From an uncultured Eubacteriales bacterium (lineage in GTDB: Bacteria; Bacillota; Clostridia; Oscillospirales; Oscillospiraceae), in assembly GCA_900544945.1 (NCBI GenBank), contig UQXG01000010.1, positions 1 to 25,862 on the forward strand: a DNA stretch of 25,862 nt, read 5' to 3'. Positions 13,363-21,716 of the stretch are shown one piece after another (the first letter of the stretch is position 1; each line of letters begins with the position of its first letter). The notes under the pieces were generated by a model. The model searched no databases, was not told the origin of the DNA, and saw only the letters and a program-made list of their open reading frames with translations. Both the position numbers and the translations under genes were made by a program.

Positions 13363-15420
13363 ATGTGTGCTAAGGTGAAATACGGAATTTGGAATGAGAA
13401 GAAGCCGGATATGGCTTCGGTGAACGCCCTGGTAAGCGCGGGCTACGCCCCATTGTCTGCCATGGTGCTGGCCGCCCGGGGCATTCAGAACGGTGCCCAG
13501 GCAAAAAACTATCTGGATCGCAACGCCCCCCTGCCCGACCCTTTTTTAATGACGGATATGGCTCTGGCTGCCGGACGGGTGGCGCTGGCCATCGAAAACA
13601 AGGAAAAAATCGCGGTCTTCGGCGACTATGACGTGGACGGCATTACCGCCACCTGCCTGCTGACGGATTTTCTCCGCCGTCACGGCGGCAGCTGTGTCAG
13701 CTACATCCCCGGTCGGCTGGAGGAGGGCTACGGTCTGAACGCCATTGCCCTGCACCAGCTTCACGACGAGGGAGTTCAGCTCATCGTCACCGTGGACTGC
13801 GGCATTACCGCCGTAGCCGAGGCTCAGCTGTGCAAAGAGCTGGGCATGGATCTGGTCATCACCGACCACCACGAATGCAAGGATGCCCTGCCCGAGGCAG
13901 TCGCGGTGGTTGACCCCCACCGGCCGGACGGCGGCTATCCCCACAAGGATCTTTCCGGCGTGGGCATTGCCTTTAAGCTGGCCTGCGCCCTGTGCGGTGA
14001 CACGGAGGCGGTGCTGTCTGAGTACGCCGACATGGTGTGCCTGGGTACCGTAGCGGATGTCATGCCTCTGCGGGGAGAGAACCGGGTCTTTGCCGCCCGG
14101 GGACTGGAGCTGCTGGCTCACACCAAGCGCCCCGGCATTGCCGCTCTCATGGCCGAGTGCGGCTGCGACCCCAAAACCGTCACTTCCTCCACCATCGGCT
14201 TTATGCTGGCTCCTCGAATCAACGCCGCAGGCCGGATGGGCCAAATTGATCTGGCTCTGAAATTATTTCTCACCGACGATCCCCAGGAAGCAAGCGATGC
14301 CGCCAAGGCCCTGTGCGCCCTGAACCGGCAGCGGCAGGCGGTGGAATCGGAAATTTACCGGCAGGCGGTAGCCATGCTCCCCGCCGGAAAGCCCCCGGAG
14401 GCCATCGTCCTGGCGGACGAAAGCTGGCATCAGGGAGTCGTCGGCATTGTGGCCAGCCGGATTGCCGAAGAATATGCCTGTCCGGCCTTCCTCATCTGCC
14501 TGGACGGCGACCATGGCAAGGCCAGCTCCCGAAGCCACGGCGGCTTCAATCTGTTCGCCTCCCTGAGCACCCTGTCCCCATTGCTGGAAAGCTACGGCGG
14601 CCATGAGCTGGCGGCGGGCTTTACCATCAGCCGGAAGAACATTCCGGAATTCCGCCGTCAGATCTGCGCTCTGGCCGCGGACTACTACCAGGACGACCTG
14701 CCCCGCACCAGCCTGGACATTGACTGTGCCATTGACCCGGAGCTTCTGACCATTCCGGGCATCGATTCGCTGAAGGTGCTGGAGCCCTGCGGCAACGGCT
14801 GCCCCAAGCCGGTGCTGTCCATGGCCGGTCTGACCATCGACCGGATCAGCATGGTGGGCGGAGGCCGACATATGCGTCTGCGGCTGCGCAAAGGCCATTT
14901 CACCTTCGGTGCCATCTACTTTTCCGCCAACCCCCAGAGCGTTTCCATCGCCCAGGGAGACTTAGTGGACGTGGCTTTCAATCCCCAGGTCAACGAGTAC
15001 CGGGGCGACCGGATTGTCCAGATGAATGTGCTGGACATCCGCCCCAGCTGCCGGGCCGAGTGCTCCCCGGAAACCTCCCTGTACCGGGCATTGCAGAAGG
15101 GGGAACCTCTGTCCCGGGAAAATACCGCCTGTCTTCCCGACCGGGCTATGCTTGCCATGGTCTGGCGGTATCTGGCCGGTGTAGGAACCGAGATACAGGA
15201 ATCTCCCCTGTGCCTGTGTCGGAAAATCGTCCGCTGGGCGGGCAAGCCCCTGAGCCTGGGGCAGCTGAGCATCTGCCTGGATATTTTCCGGGATGTGGGC
15301 CTGCTGGAAATCACCCGGCTTCACAAATCCATCACCATCCGGCTGACCCCCGGAACGGGAAAGGCTGACCTGACCACCAGCCAAACCATGCAGCGGCTGC
15401 TGCGCGCGAAAGAGAGCTGA
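13363..15420 (+). CDS. recJ: Single-stranded-DNA exonuclease RecJ
   Basis: A 685-aa protein. The DHH domain holds FGDYDVDG, VTVDCGIT, TDHHE and DLSGVGIAFK. The DHHA1 domain follows (SSRSHGGFNLFASL, YGGHELAAGF), then an OB domain (about 460-560). A C-terminal extension (about 590-685) is common in Clostridia. RecJ degrades 5' ends of single strands in recombination and repair. The start is uncertain: ATG at 13363 has no good ribosome site, while GTG at 13375 gives MKYGIWN. A nine-codon frame (13349-13378) ends in TGA overlapping that GTG. It heads the recJ-rel-dtd-MBL-hemZ series; rel begins five bases after its stop. Confidence 0.96.
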   Translation: MCAKVKYGIWNEKKPDMASVNALVSAGYAPLSAMVLAARGIQNGAQAKNYLDRNAPLPDPFLMTDMALAAGRVALAIENKEKIAVFGDYDVDGITATCLLTDFLRRHGGSCVSYIPGRLEEGYGLNAIALHQLHDEGVQLIVTVDCGITAVAEAQLCKELGMDLVITDHHECKDALPEAVAVVDPHRPDGGYPHKDLSGVGIAFKLACALCGDTEAVLSEYADMVCLGTVADVMPLRGENRVFAARGLELLAHTKRPGIAALMAECGCDPKTVTSSTIGFMLAPRINAAGRMGQIDLALKLFLTDDPQEASDAAKALCALNRQRQAVESEIYRQAVAMLPAGKPPEAIVLADESWHQGVVGIVASRIAEEYACPAFLICLDGDHGKASSRSHGGFNLFASLSTLSPLLESYGGHELAAGFTISRKNIPEFRRQICALAADYYQDDLPRTSLDIDCAIDPELLTIPGIDSLKVLEPCGNGCPKPVLSMAGLTIDRISMVGGGRHMRLRLRKGHFTFGAIYFSANPQSVSIAQGDLVDVAFNPQVNEYRGDRIVQMNVLDIRPSCRAECSPETSLYRALQKGEPLSRENTACLPDRAMLAMVWRYLAGVGTEIQESPLCLCRKIVRWAGKPLSLGQLSICLDIFRDVGLLEITRLHKSITIRLTPGTGKADLTTSQTMQRLLRAKES

Positions 15421-15425
15421 AGAAA

Positions 15426-17618
15426 ATGGAAACCTTTGAAGAACACTATGCCGCCATGGAGCGGGCCATCAACAAGCACATTCCCGGGGCCGACTGGGCG
15501 CTCATCAACAAGGCCGTGGATTACGCCAGTACCAAGCACCAGGCCCAGAAGCGCAAGGACGGCTCTCCCTACATCATTCATCCTCTGGCGGTGGCACAAA
15601 TCGTAGCGGAAATGGGTCTGGACTGCGACGCGGTGCTGGGCGCGCTGCTTCACGACTGCATCGAGGACACCGACGCTTCCCACGAGGACATTGAGCGAAT
15701 CTTCGGTTCCACCGTAGCGGAGCTGGTGGAGGGCGTCACCAAGCTGACCCGTGCCAACTTCTCCACCTCCGAGCAGGCTCAGATGGAAAACCTGCGCAAG
15801 ATGTTCATGGCCATGTCCAAGGACATCCGGGTGGTGCTCATCAAGATCGCCGACCGGCTTCACAATATGCGCACCATGCAGTACCAGACCCCGGAAAAGC
15901 AGCTGAAAAAATGCCGGGAGACCATGGACGTTTACGCGCCTCTGGCGCACCGCTTGGGTATGCAGAAGATCAAGTGGGAGCTGGAGGATATTGCCCTCAA
16001 GTATCTGGTGCCCGATTCCTACAATGAGATCATGAATTACCTCAATGCCCACAAGGAACAGGATGAGGTGTTCATGCGCACCATCCAGGACAAGATCACC
16101 CAGCGGCTTTCCTCCGTGGGCATCCATAACAAGACCTACGGCCGGATCAAGCATGTATACTCTATCTACCGGAAGATGCAGGCTCAGGGAAAGACCATTG
16201 ACGAGCTTTACGACATCTACGCCTTCCGGGTCATCGTGGACACCATTCCCGACTGCTACAACGTGCTGGGCCACGTCCACGACCTGTTCAATCTGGTACC
16301 CGGCCGGTTCAAGGACTACATCTCCACCCCCAAGCCCAATATGTACCAGAGTCTTCACACCACCGTCATCGGCTCCCAGGGCATTCCCTTCGAGGTGCAG
16401 ATCCGCACCTGGGACATGCACGAGACTGCGGAATACGGCATTGCCGCCCACTGGAAATACAAGCAGGGCACCGGCGCCGGTACGGAAAAGGACTTCGAGT
16501 GGGTTCGCCGTCTGCTGGAAACCCAGCAGGATTCCGACGCGGAGGAATTCGTCCAATCTCTGAAAATCGACATGTTCAACGACGAGGTCTTCGTCTACAC
16601 CCCCAAGGGCAGGATCGTCTCCCTGCCCGCAGGCTCCACCCCCATCGACTTTGCCTACGCCATCCACTCCGGGGTGGGCAACGCCATGATCGGCGCCAAG
16701 GTCAACAACCGGATTGCCAACATCGATACCAAACTGCGCAACGGCGACATTGTGGAGGTGCTCACCTCCAAGGCCGCCAAAGGACCCAGCCGGGACTGGC
16801 TGACCATCTGTAAGTCCAACCAGGCCAGAACCAAGATCAAACAGTGGTTCAAGCGGGAGAAGCGGGATGAGAACATCATCCACGGCAGAGCCTCCTTCGA
16901 GGCGGAGATGAAGCGGGTAGGACTTCCTCTGAACGCACTGACAAGTCCAGACCTGGAACCCCATTTGCTGCAAAAACTGTCCTTCGACAGCTGGGATGAT
17001 ATGTACGCCGCCATCGGCTACGGCGGTCTCACCGCCACCAAAGCCGTGGGGCGCATCCGGGACGACGTGAACAAGGCCGTTAAGGCCCAGACCACGGAAA
17101 AACTTCCCGGTGCCCCTCTACGCCTGAAGCCGGACTCCGACGCGGAGCTTCTCAACCGCCACGCCGTCAACGGCATCATCGTCGAGGACATCGACTCGTG
17201 CATGATCAAGTTCGCCAAGTGCTGCGCCCCCGTCCCCGGAGATGCCATCGTGGGCTTCATCACCAAGGGCTTCGGCGTGTCCATCCACCGGGCGGACTGC
17301 CCCAACGCCGCCGCCCGGGAGGATCCCAAGCAGGCCGCCCGATGGGTGCGGGTTCGCTGGGCCACCCAGGAAGAGCAGCCCTTTGAAACCACCCTGGAGC
17401 TGGACTGCATCACAAGAGACGGCCTGGTATTGGACGTAGCCACGGTCATGAGCACCGCCCGGGTTCGGGTGAAGGAAATGAACGCCAAGGATTTGCCCGG
17501 AGGCCGGAGCACCATCACCATTCGCTTTGAGGTGAAGAACGTGGCGGAGCTGGATTCCATCCGTTCCAAGCTTCTGAGCATCCGGGATGTGACCAACTCC
17601 CGCAGAGGACAGAATTAA
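15426..17618 (+). CDS. rel: Bifunctional (p)ppGpp synthetase/hydrolase Rel
   Basis: A 730-aa long RSH enzyme. The hydrolase domain shows KHQAQKRKDGSPYIIHP, LLHDCIEDT and RLHNMRTM. The synthetase domain shows ELYDIYAFRVIV, RFKDYISTPK, YQSLHTTV and GIAAHWKYK. A TGS domain (VFVYTPKG...GSTPIDFAYAIHS), the CCAPVPGD cysteine region and a C-terminal ACT domain follow. Intact HD residues indicate that it both makes and degrades the alarmone, so it is probably the main stringent-response enzyme on the ribosome. A weak GAGAG/GAAGAAA ribosome site precedes the ATG, suggesting coupling to recJ. Confidence 0.98.
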   Translation: METFEEHYAAMERAINKHIPGADWALINKAVDYASTKHQAQKRKDGSPYIIHPLAVAQIVAEMGLDCDAVLGALLHDCIEDTDASHEDIERIFGSTVAELVEGVTKLTRANFSTSEQAQMENLRKMFMAMSKDIRVVLIKIADRLHNMRTMQYQTPEKQLKKCRETMDVYAPLAHRLGMQKIKWELEDIALKYLVPDSYNEIMNYLNAHKEQDEVFMRTIQDKITQRLSSVGIHNKTYGRIKHVYSIYRKMQAQGKTIDELYDIYAFRVIVDTIPDCYNVLGHVHDLFNLVPGRFKDYISTPKPNMYQSLHTTVIGSQGIPFEVQIRTWDMHETAEYGIAAHWKYKQGTGAGTEKDFEWVRRLLETQQDSDAEEFVQSLKIDMFNDEVFVYTPKGRIVSLPAGSTPIDFAYAIHSGVGNAMIGAKVNNRIANIDTKLRNGDIVEVLTSKAAKGPSRDWLTICKSNQARTKIKQWFKREKRDENIIHGRASFEAEMKRVGLPLNALTSPDLEPHLLQKLSFDSWDDMYAAIGYGGLTATKAVGRIRDDVNKAVKAQTTEKLPGAPLRLKPDSDAELLNRHAVNGIIVEDIDSCMIKFAKCCAPVPGDAIVGFITKGFGVSIHRADCPNAAAREDPKQAARWVRVRWATQEEQPFETTLELDCITRDGLVLDVATVMSTARVRVKEMNAKDLPGGRSTITIRFEVKNVAELDSIRSKLLSIRDVTNSRRGQN

Positions 17619-17639
17619 AACAGATTAGGAGAATTTGCT

Positions 17640-18104
17640 ATGCGAGCAGTATTGACCCGGGTAAAATCCGCCAGCGTGACCATTGACGGCCAGTGCGTGG
17701 GCAAAATCGGTCAGGGCTTTCTGATTCTGCTGGGGGTTGGCCCCAAGGACACGGAAAAGGAATGCCGGTATCTGGCGGAAAAGGCTCTGGGCCTGCGGAT
17801 TTTCGAGGACGAACACGAAAAAATGAACCTGGGACTGGAGGCCGTCCAAGGGCAGGTGCTGGTGGTGAGCCAGTTCACCCTCTACGGCAACTGCCGGAAG
17901 GGCCGCCGACCCAGCTTCACCGAAGCCGCGCCGCCGGAGCTGGGCAACCGGCTCTATGAACGGTTCCTGGCGGACTGCGCGGAACTGGGATTCCCGCCCC
18001 AGCATGGCCGCTTCGGCGCGGATATGCAGGTGGAATCCGTCAACGACGGCCCTGTGACCATTCTGCTGGACACCGACCAGCTGATGGACACCCCCAGACG
18101 ATAA
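17640..18104 (+). CDS. dtd: D-aminoacyl-tRNA deacylase
   Basis: A 154-aa protein of normal length. The two active-site signatures are SQFTLYG...KGRRPSF and the C-terminal NDGPVTI (canonical NxGPVT). The start MRAVLTRVKSASVTI is typical. It hydrolyses D-amino acids (D-Tyr and others, and mischarged Gly) from tRNA. TTAGGAG precedes the ATG; 21 bases separate it from rel and 10 from the next gene. Confidence 0.97.
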   Translation: MRAVLTRVKSASVTIDGQCVGKIGQGFLILLGVGPKDTEKECRYLAEKALGLRIFEDEHEKMNLGLEAVQGQVLVVSQFTLYGNCRKGRRPSFTEAAPPELGNRLYERFLADCAELGFPPQHGRFGADMQVESVNDGPVTILLDTDQLMDTPRR

Positions 18105-18114
18105 GGAGGCAGCT

Positions 18115-18705
18115 ATGCTGGAAGTCAAATCCCTGACCCTGGGCGCGTACCAGACCAATTGCTACATCATCCGTGACAGCGCTTCGAGCCGCTGCTGTCT
18201 CATCGACCCGGGCTACGATGCGGATACCGTTTTGGACAAGCTGACCGAGCTGGGGCTGACTGTGGAGGCCGTTTTGCTGACCCACGGCCACTTCGACCAT
18301 GTGGGAGCCGTCCGGGAAATCGCCGCGGACACCGGCTGCAAGGTATACCTCTGCGCCGAGGATCTGAGTCTGCCCCCTCAGCTCACCGCCGGAAAGCTCT
18401 ACTATACCGACACCTACGGCGAGGGCACGAAACTCCACCTTGCGGGTCTGGAGATGACCGTCCTTCACACCCCAGGTCACACCCCCGGCTCCGTGTGCCT
18501 GCGGACGGAAGGGGCGCTCTTCTCCGGAGACACCCTCTTTGCCGGAAGCTGCGGCCGCACCGATCTGCCCGGCGGCAGCTGGGAGCAGATGACCGCCTCC
18601 CTCAAGCGGCTGGCCGCCATCCCCGAAAATCTCTGGGTACTTCCGGGTCATGGGGAAACCAGCACCCTGGACAGTGAAAAGAACTACAATCCGTACCTGC
18701 GCTGA
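18115..18705 (+). CDS. MBL-fold metallo-hydrolase (glyoxalase II-like)
   Basis: A 196-aa protein with the metal motif THGHFDHVG, HTPGHTPGS, FSGDTLF and LPGHGE, which supply the ligands for a two-metal site. This is the short YqgX-like group near glyoxalase II. It probably hydrolyses a thioester or similar ester, but the substrate cannot be read. AAGGAGG precedes the ATG; its place between dtd and hemZ is a common clostridial order. Confidence 0.93.
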   Translation: MLEVKSLTLGAYQTNCYIIRDSASSRCCLIDPGYDADTVLDKLTELGLTVEAVLLTHGHFDHVGAVREIAADTGCKVYLCAEDLSLPPQLTAGKLYYTDTYGEGTKLHLAGLEMTVLHTPGHTPGSVCLRTEGALFSGDTLFAGSCGRTDLPGGSWEQMTASLKRLAAIPENLWVLPGHGETSTLDSEKNYNPYLR

Positions 18706-18717
18706 GAGGAGCCTCTC

Positions 18718-20136
18718 ATGAATCTGATACTCATCGGTCACGAGGACCGCTACGCCGTGGAGCAGCTGCAAATGGCTCTGTTCCCGGAAAACCCGGAAGG
18801 AACGGCGGTATCCGCCCTTTTCCGGGGGAAAACCTGGCTTACCGCCACCGCAAAAATCACCTTAAACGGCAAAACCGTTTCCGCCGCCCGGCGGCTGAAG
18901 GCCGGCGAGGAAACCGTCCGGCTCCGCAGACGCATTTTGCAGCAAAGTTACTACCTGGCGGCCATCCAGCTGCTTGACCGGAAGCCTGCCTGGGGTGCTC
19001 TTGCCGGTGTGCGGCCTACGAAAATCACCACGAAGCACCTGCTGGAGGGCGGCACCCCCGCTTCCGCCGACCGGCTTATGCGGGATGTGTATTATGTCAC
19101 CCCGGAGCGAAGGCAGCTGGCAGTGGACTGCTCAGAGTCTACGGTCAAGGCCGTATCTCTCATGGACAAGGACGATCTGTCCGTCTATGTGGGCATTCCC
19201 TTCTGCCCTACCCGGTGCAGCTATTGCAGCTTCGTCAGCCGCACCGTCGGCAAGAAAACCGAGCTGCTGGACAAGTACCTTGCTGCTTTGGAGCGGGAGA
19301 TTCAGGTCACCGCCCGGCTGATGAAGGAAAGTGGGAAACATCTTCTCACCCTTTACATCGGCGGCGGCACCCCCTCCATCCTGTCCACTCCCCAAATGAT
19401 TCATCTGCTGGATACCCTCCGGGAATCCTTCGATTTTTCCCGGTGCATCGAATTCACCGTGGAGGGAGGCAGACCGGACACCCTGGATCTGGAAAAGCTT
19501 CGGGCAATCCGGGCCCACGGAGCCGACCGGATGAGCATCAACCCCCAGACCATGGAGGATTCCGTCCTCCGAGCCTGCGGCAGACCTCACACCGGGGCAG
19601 ACGTAATTCGAGCCTACTGTCAGGCGGAAGAAGCGGGCTTTTCCGCCATCAATATGGATTTAATTGCGGGTCTTCCCACGGATGATTTTGACGGCTTCCG
19701 CCGTTCCCTGGACGCGGTGGCTTCCCTGAACCCCGCCAACATCACCGTCCACACCCTGGCTCTGAAAAAGGGCGCCGACCTCTTTGAAAAACGGGAAGGG
19801 CTGTCCACCGCCGAGGAAGTCTCCCGGATGGTGGACTATTCCAACGCCGCCCTTCGGGATCTTTCCTACAAGCCCTACTACCTCTACCGGCAGAAATATA
19901 TGTCCGGCAGCTTTGAAAACGTAGGCTGGAGCCGAGAGGGTCTTGACTGCCTGTACAACATCTACATGATGGAGGAGCTTCACACCATCGTCTCCCTGGG
20001 CGGCGGGGGCATGAACAAGGTGAACCTGCCCGACGGCACCCTCCAGCGGTTCCATAACCCCAAATTCCCGGAGCAGTACATCGAAATGATCGATTCCGTC
20101 TGCCGCCAGAAAGAAGAACTGTTTACCCTATTGTAA
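18718..20136 (+). CDS. hemZ: Radical SAM coproporphyrinogen III oxidase-like HemZ
   Basis: A 472-aa radical SAM protein. The cluster motif is FCPTRCSYC (CxxxCxxC), followed by YIGGGTPS, GADRMSINPQTM and INMDLIAGLP. The C-terminal region YLYRQKYMSGSFENVGW is typical of the HemZ subgroup. An N-terminal extension of about 150 residues precedes the radical SAM domain, as in HemZ and unlike HemN. It would act in anaerobic haem synthesis or on a related porphyrinoid; other haem genes are not in this window. GAGAGGAG precedes the ATG. Confidence 0.94.
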   Translation: MNLILIGHEDRYAVEQLQMALFPENPEGTAVSALFRGKTWLTATAKITLNGKTVSAARRLKAGEETVRLRRRILQQSYYLAAIQLLDRKPAWGALAGVRPTKITTKHLLEGGTPASADRLMRDVYYVTPERRQLAVDCSESTVKAVSLMDKDDLSVYVGIPFCPTRCSYCSFVSRTVGKKTELLDKYLAALEREIQVTARLMKESGKHLLTLYIGGGTPSILSTPQMIHLLDTLRESFDFSRCIEFTVEGGRPDTLDLEKLRAIRAHGADRMSINPQTMEDSVLRACGRPHTGADVIRAYCQAEEAGFSAINMDLIAGLPTDDFDGFRRSLDAVASLNPANITVHTLALKKGADLFEKREGLSTAEEVSRMVDYSNAALRDLSYKPYYLYRQKYMSGSFENVGWSREGLDCLYNIYMMEELHTIVSLGGGGMNKVNLPDGTLQRFHNPKFPEQYIEMIDSVCRQKEELFTLL

Positions 20137-20153
20137 AAGAAAGGTTGTTTTCT

Positions 20154-21482
20154 TTGGATACACTGATTTCCAACGTCACCGCCGTGACCATGAATCCCCG
20201 GATGGAAGTGATTTTCGGAGCCTATATCGGTATCGAGGGCGGCAAAATCGTCTCCATCCGTAAAACCGCTCCGAAAGAGCCGCCGAAAACCATCATCGAC
20301 GGCACCGGCATGGTTGCCATGCCCGGCCTCATCAACTGCCACACCCACCTGGCCACCGCCAGTCTGCGCAGCTATTCCGACGATCTGGGCAACACCCAGG
20401 CTCTGGAAGCGCTGCTGCAAAAGGAGGCCAAGATGGATTCCCGCAGTGCCAAGGCCGCAGCTTTGCTTGCCATTGCCGAGTGTCTGCGCTTCGGCGTGAC
20501 CTCCGTTTCCGATCTGTATTACTACCCGGATGCCACCGCCGAGGCGGTCGCCCAGGCAGGCATCAAGGCAAATCTGGCCCTTTCCTCCTACCGGTTCATC
20601 GACCCCAACGAGGACTTCGACTTTGAAACCGACGAGCAGTGCCGGGAGCTGGTACGGGTGGTGGAAAAGTGGCACGGCTTCGACGACGGCAGAATCAAAA
20701 TCGATGCGGGCATCTATGCCGAGTACACCAGCAACTACCGGCTCTGGGAGGGTCTTCTGGGCTACGCCACGGAAGCAGGTCTCGGAATGCAGCTTCATCT
20801 GGCCGAAACCAAGGGCGAGGTGGAGTCCTGCCAGGAGCGCACGGGCATGGGCCCCGGAGAGCTGCTGAACTGCCATAACCTCTTCTGCGTGCCCACCACC
20901 GCCGCGGGCTGTACATATCTGGAACCCGAAGAGCGTAAGCTTTTGGGAAAGCACAAGGTCACGGCGGTAGCTACCCCCGTAGCCGCCGCCAAGGCCGGTT
21001 GGGCAGCCACTCCCATCCTGGAATCCGTCAAGGCCGGAATGAACGTGGCTTTGGGCACCGGCGGCGCGGTGGAGTGCGGCAATCTGGATTTGTTTGAGGT
21101 CATGCGCTACGCCGCCATGGATGCCCGCCGGGAAAGCGGGGACAGCGCCGCTCTGCCGGCAGCCGCCGCCCTGATGATGGCAACGGTCTCCGGCGCCCAG
21201 GCTCAGGGACGAGCCGCCCAGTGCGGTATGCTCCAGGAGGGCATGGACGCGGACATCATTCTGGTGGACTTCACCGCCCCCCATCTGATGCCCTGTCACA
21301 ATGTACTGAACGGTCTTGTTTGGTCCGCCAAGGGCGGCGACGTGGCCATGACCATGGTTCGGGGCAAGATTCTCTACGAAAACGGCAAATTCCCCACCAT
21401 CGACCTGCGTCAGGTGGTGGAGGAACTGACGAACTACGCCATCCCGAAACTCTTCGAGGAGAATAAGGGAAGTTCTGATTAA
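20154..21482 (+). CDS. Degenerate amidohydrolase (MtaD/ATZ-TRZ-like)
   Basis: A 442-aa protein with the fold of MTA/SAH deaminases. HTH ligands are present (H63, H65), as are H215 and E218 in QLHLAET. However, the catalytic His segment, normally AAHC, reads AAGC (G252), and the metal Asp of GTDG is Gly (GTGG, G303). The HAPYTCS-type and SHNPxSN segments are also absent. It probably lacks standard deaminase activity or uses a changed site. The start is the TTG at 20154, nine bases after AAAGG; the upstream TTG at 20145 touches that site. The last four codons (GSSD) and the stop come from the inserted MITE; without it the protein would end ENKD. Confidence 0.88.
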   Translation: MDTLISNVTAVTMNPRMEVIFGAYIGIEGGKIVSIRKTAPKEPPKTIIDGTGMVAMPGLINCHTHLATASLRSYSDDLGNTQALEALLQKEAKMDSRSAKAAALLAIAECLRFGVTSVSDLYYYPDATAEAVAQAGIKANLALSSYRFIDPNEDFDFETDEQCRELVRVVEKWHGFDDGRIKIDAGIYAEYTSNYRLWEGLLGYATEAGLGMQLHLAETKGEVESCQERTGMGPGELLNCHNLFCVPTTAAGCTYLEPEERKLLGKHKVTAVATPVAAAKAGWAATPILESVKAGMNVALGTGGAVECGNLDLFEVMRYAAMDARRESGDSAALPAAAALMMATVSGAQAQGRAAQCGMLQEGMDADIILVDFTAPHLMPCHNVLNGLVWSAKGGDVAMTMVRGKILYENGKFPTIDLRQVVEELTNYAIPKLFEENKGSSD

Positions 21483-21685
21483 ATCGGCAAGAGCTGGCAG
21501 TGAGAGATTTTGTTTCCAGGCAAGGTTTGGAAAATGAGGGAATACTGTATGTACCCGCAAGGGGTATGCCACATCCGTAAGCCAGCTTCGCTGGCAACGG
21601 CTGTGCTATATTTCCCATTTTTCAAACCGCAGCATGGAAGCAAAAGATTCGCTGTCCAGCCGCAGACGATTTATTCAGAGTTTCC
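21468..21685. mobile_element. MITE-like element, copy 2 (218 bp)
   Basis: Same ends as copy 1: left GGAAGTTCTGATTAAATCG, right CGATTTATTCAGAGTTTCC. It is flanked by the direct repeat TAAG (21464-21467 and 21686-21689). Relative to copy 1 it has about 57 extra central bases containing the hairpin CCGTaaGCCAGC-TTC-GCTGGCaACGG. The rest aligns closely across its length. It carries no transposase and lies between the amidohydrolase and flippase genes, supplying the stop of the former. Confidence 0.87.
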
Positions 21686-21716
21686 TAAGGACTAATCCAA
21701 CGAAAGGAAGCTTTCT

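Noticed and set aside
15321..16973. 550-aa minus-strand frame opposite rel
   Set aside because: Antisense of an unmistakable Rel protein; Val/Gly/His-rich with no motifs.
19980..21572. 530-aa minus-strand frame opposite the amidohydrolase
   Set aside because: Antisense shadow without ribosome site or recognisable domain.
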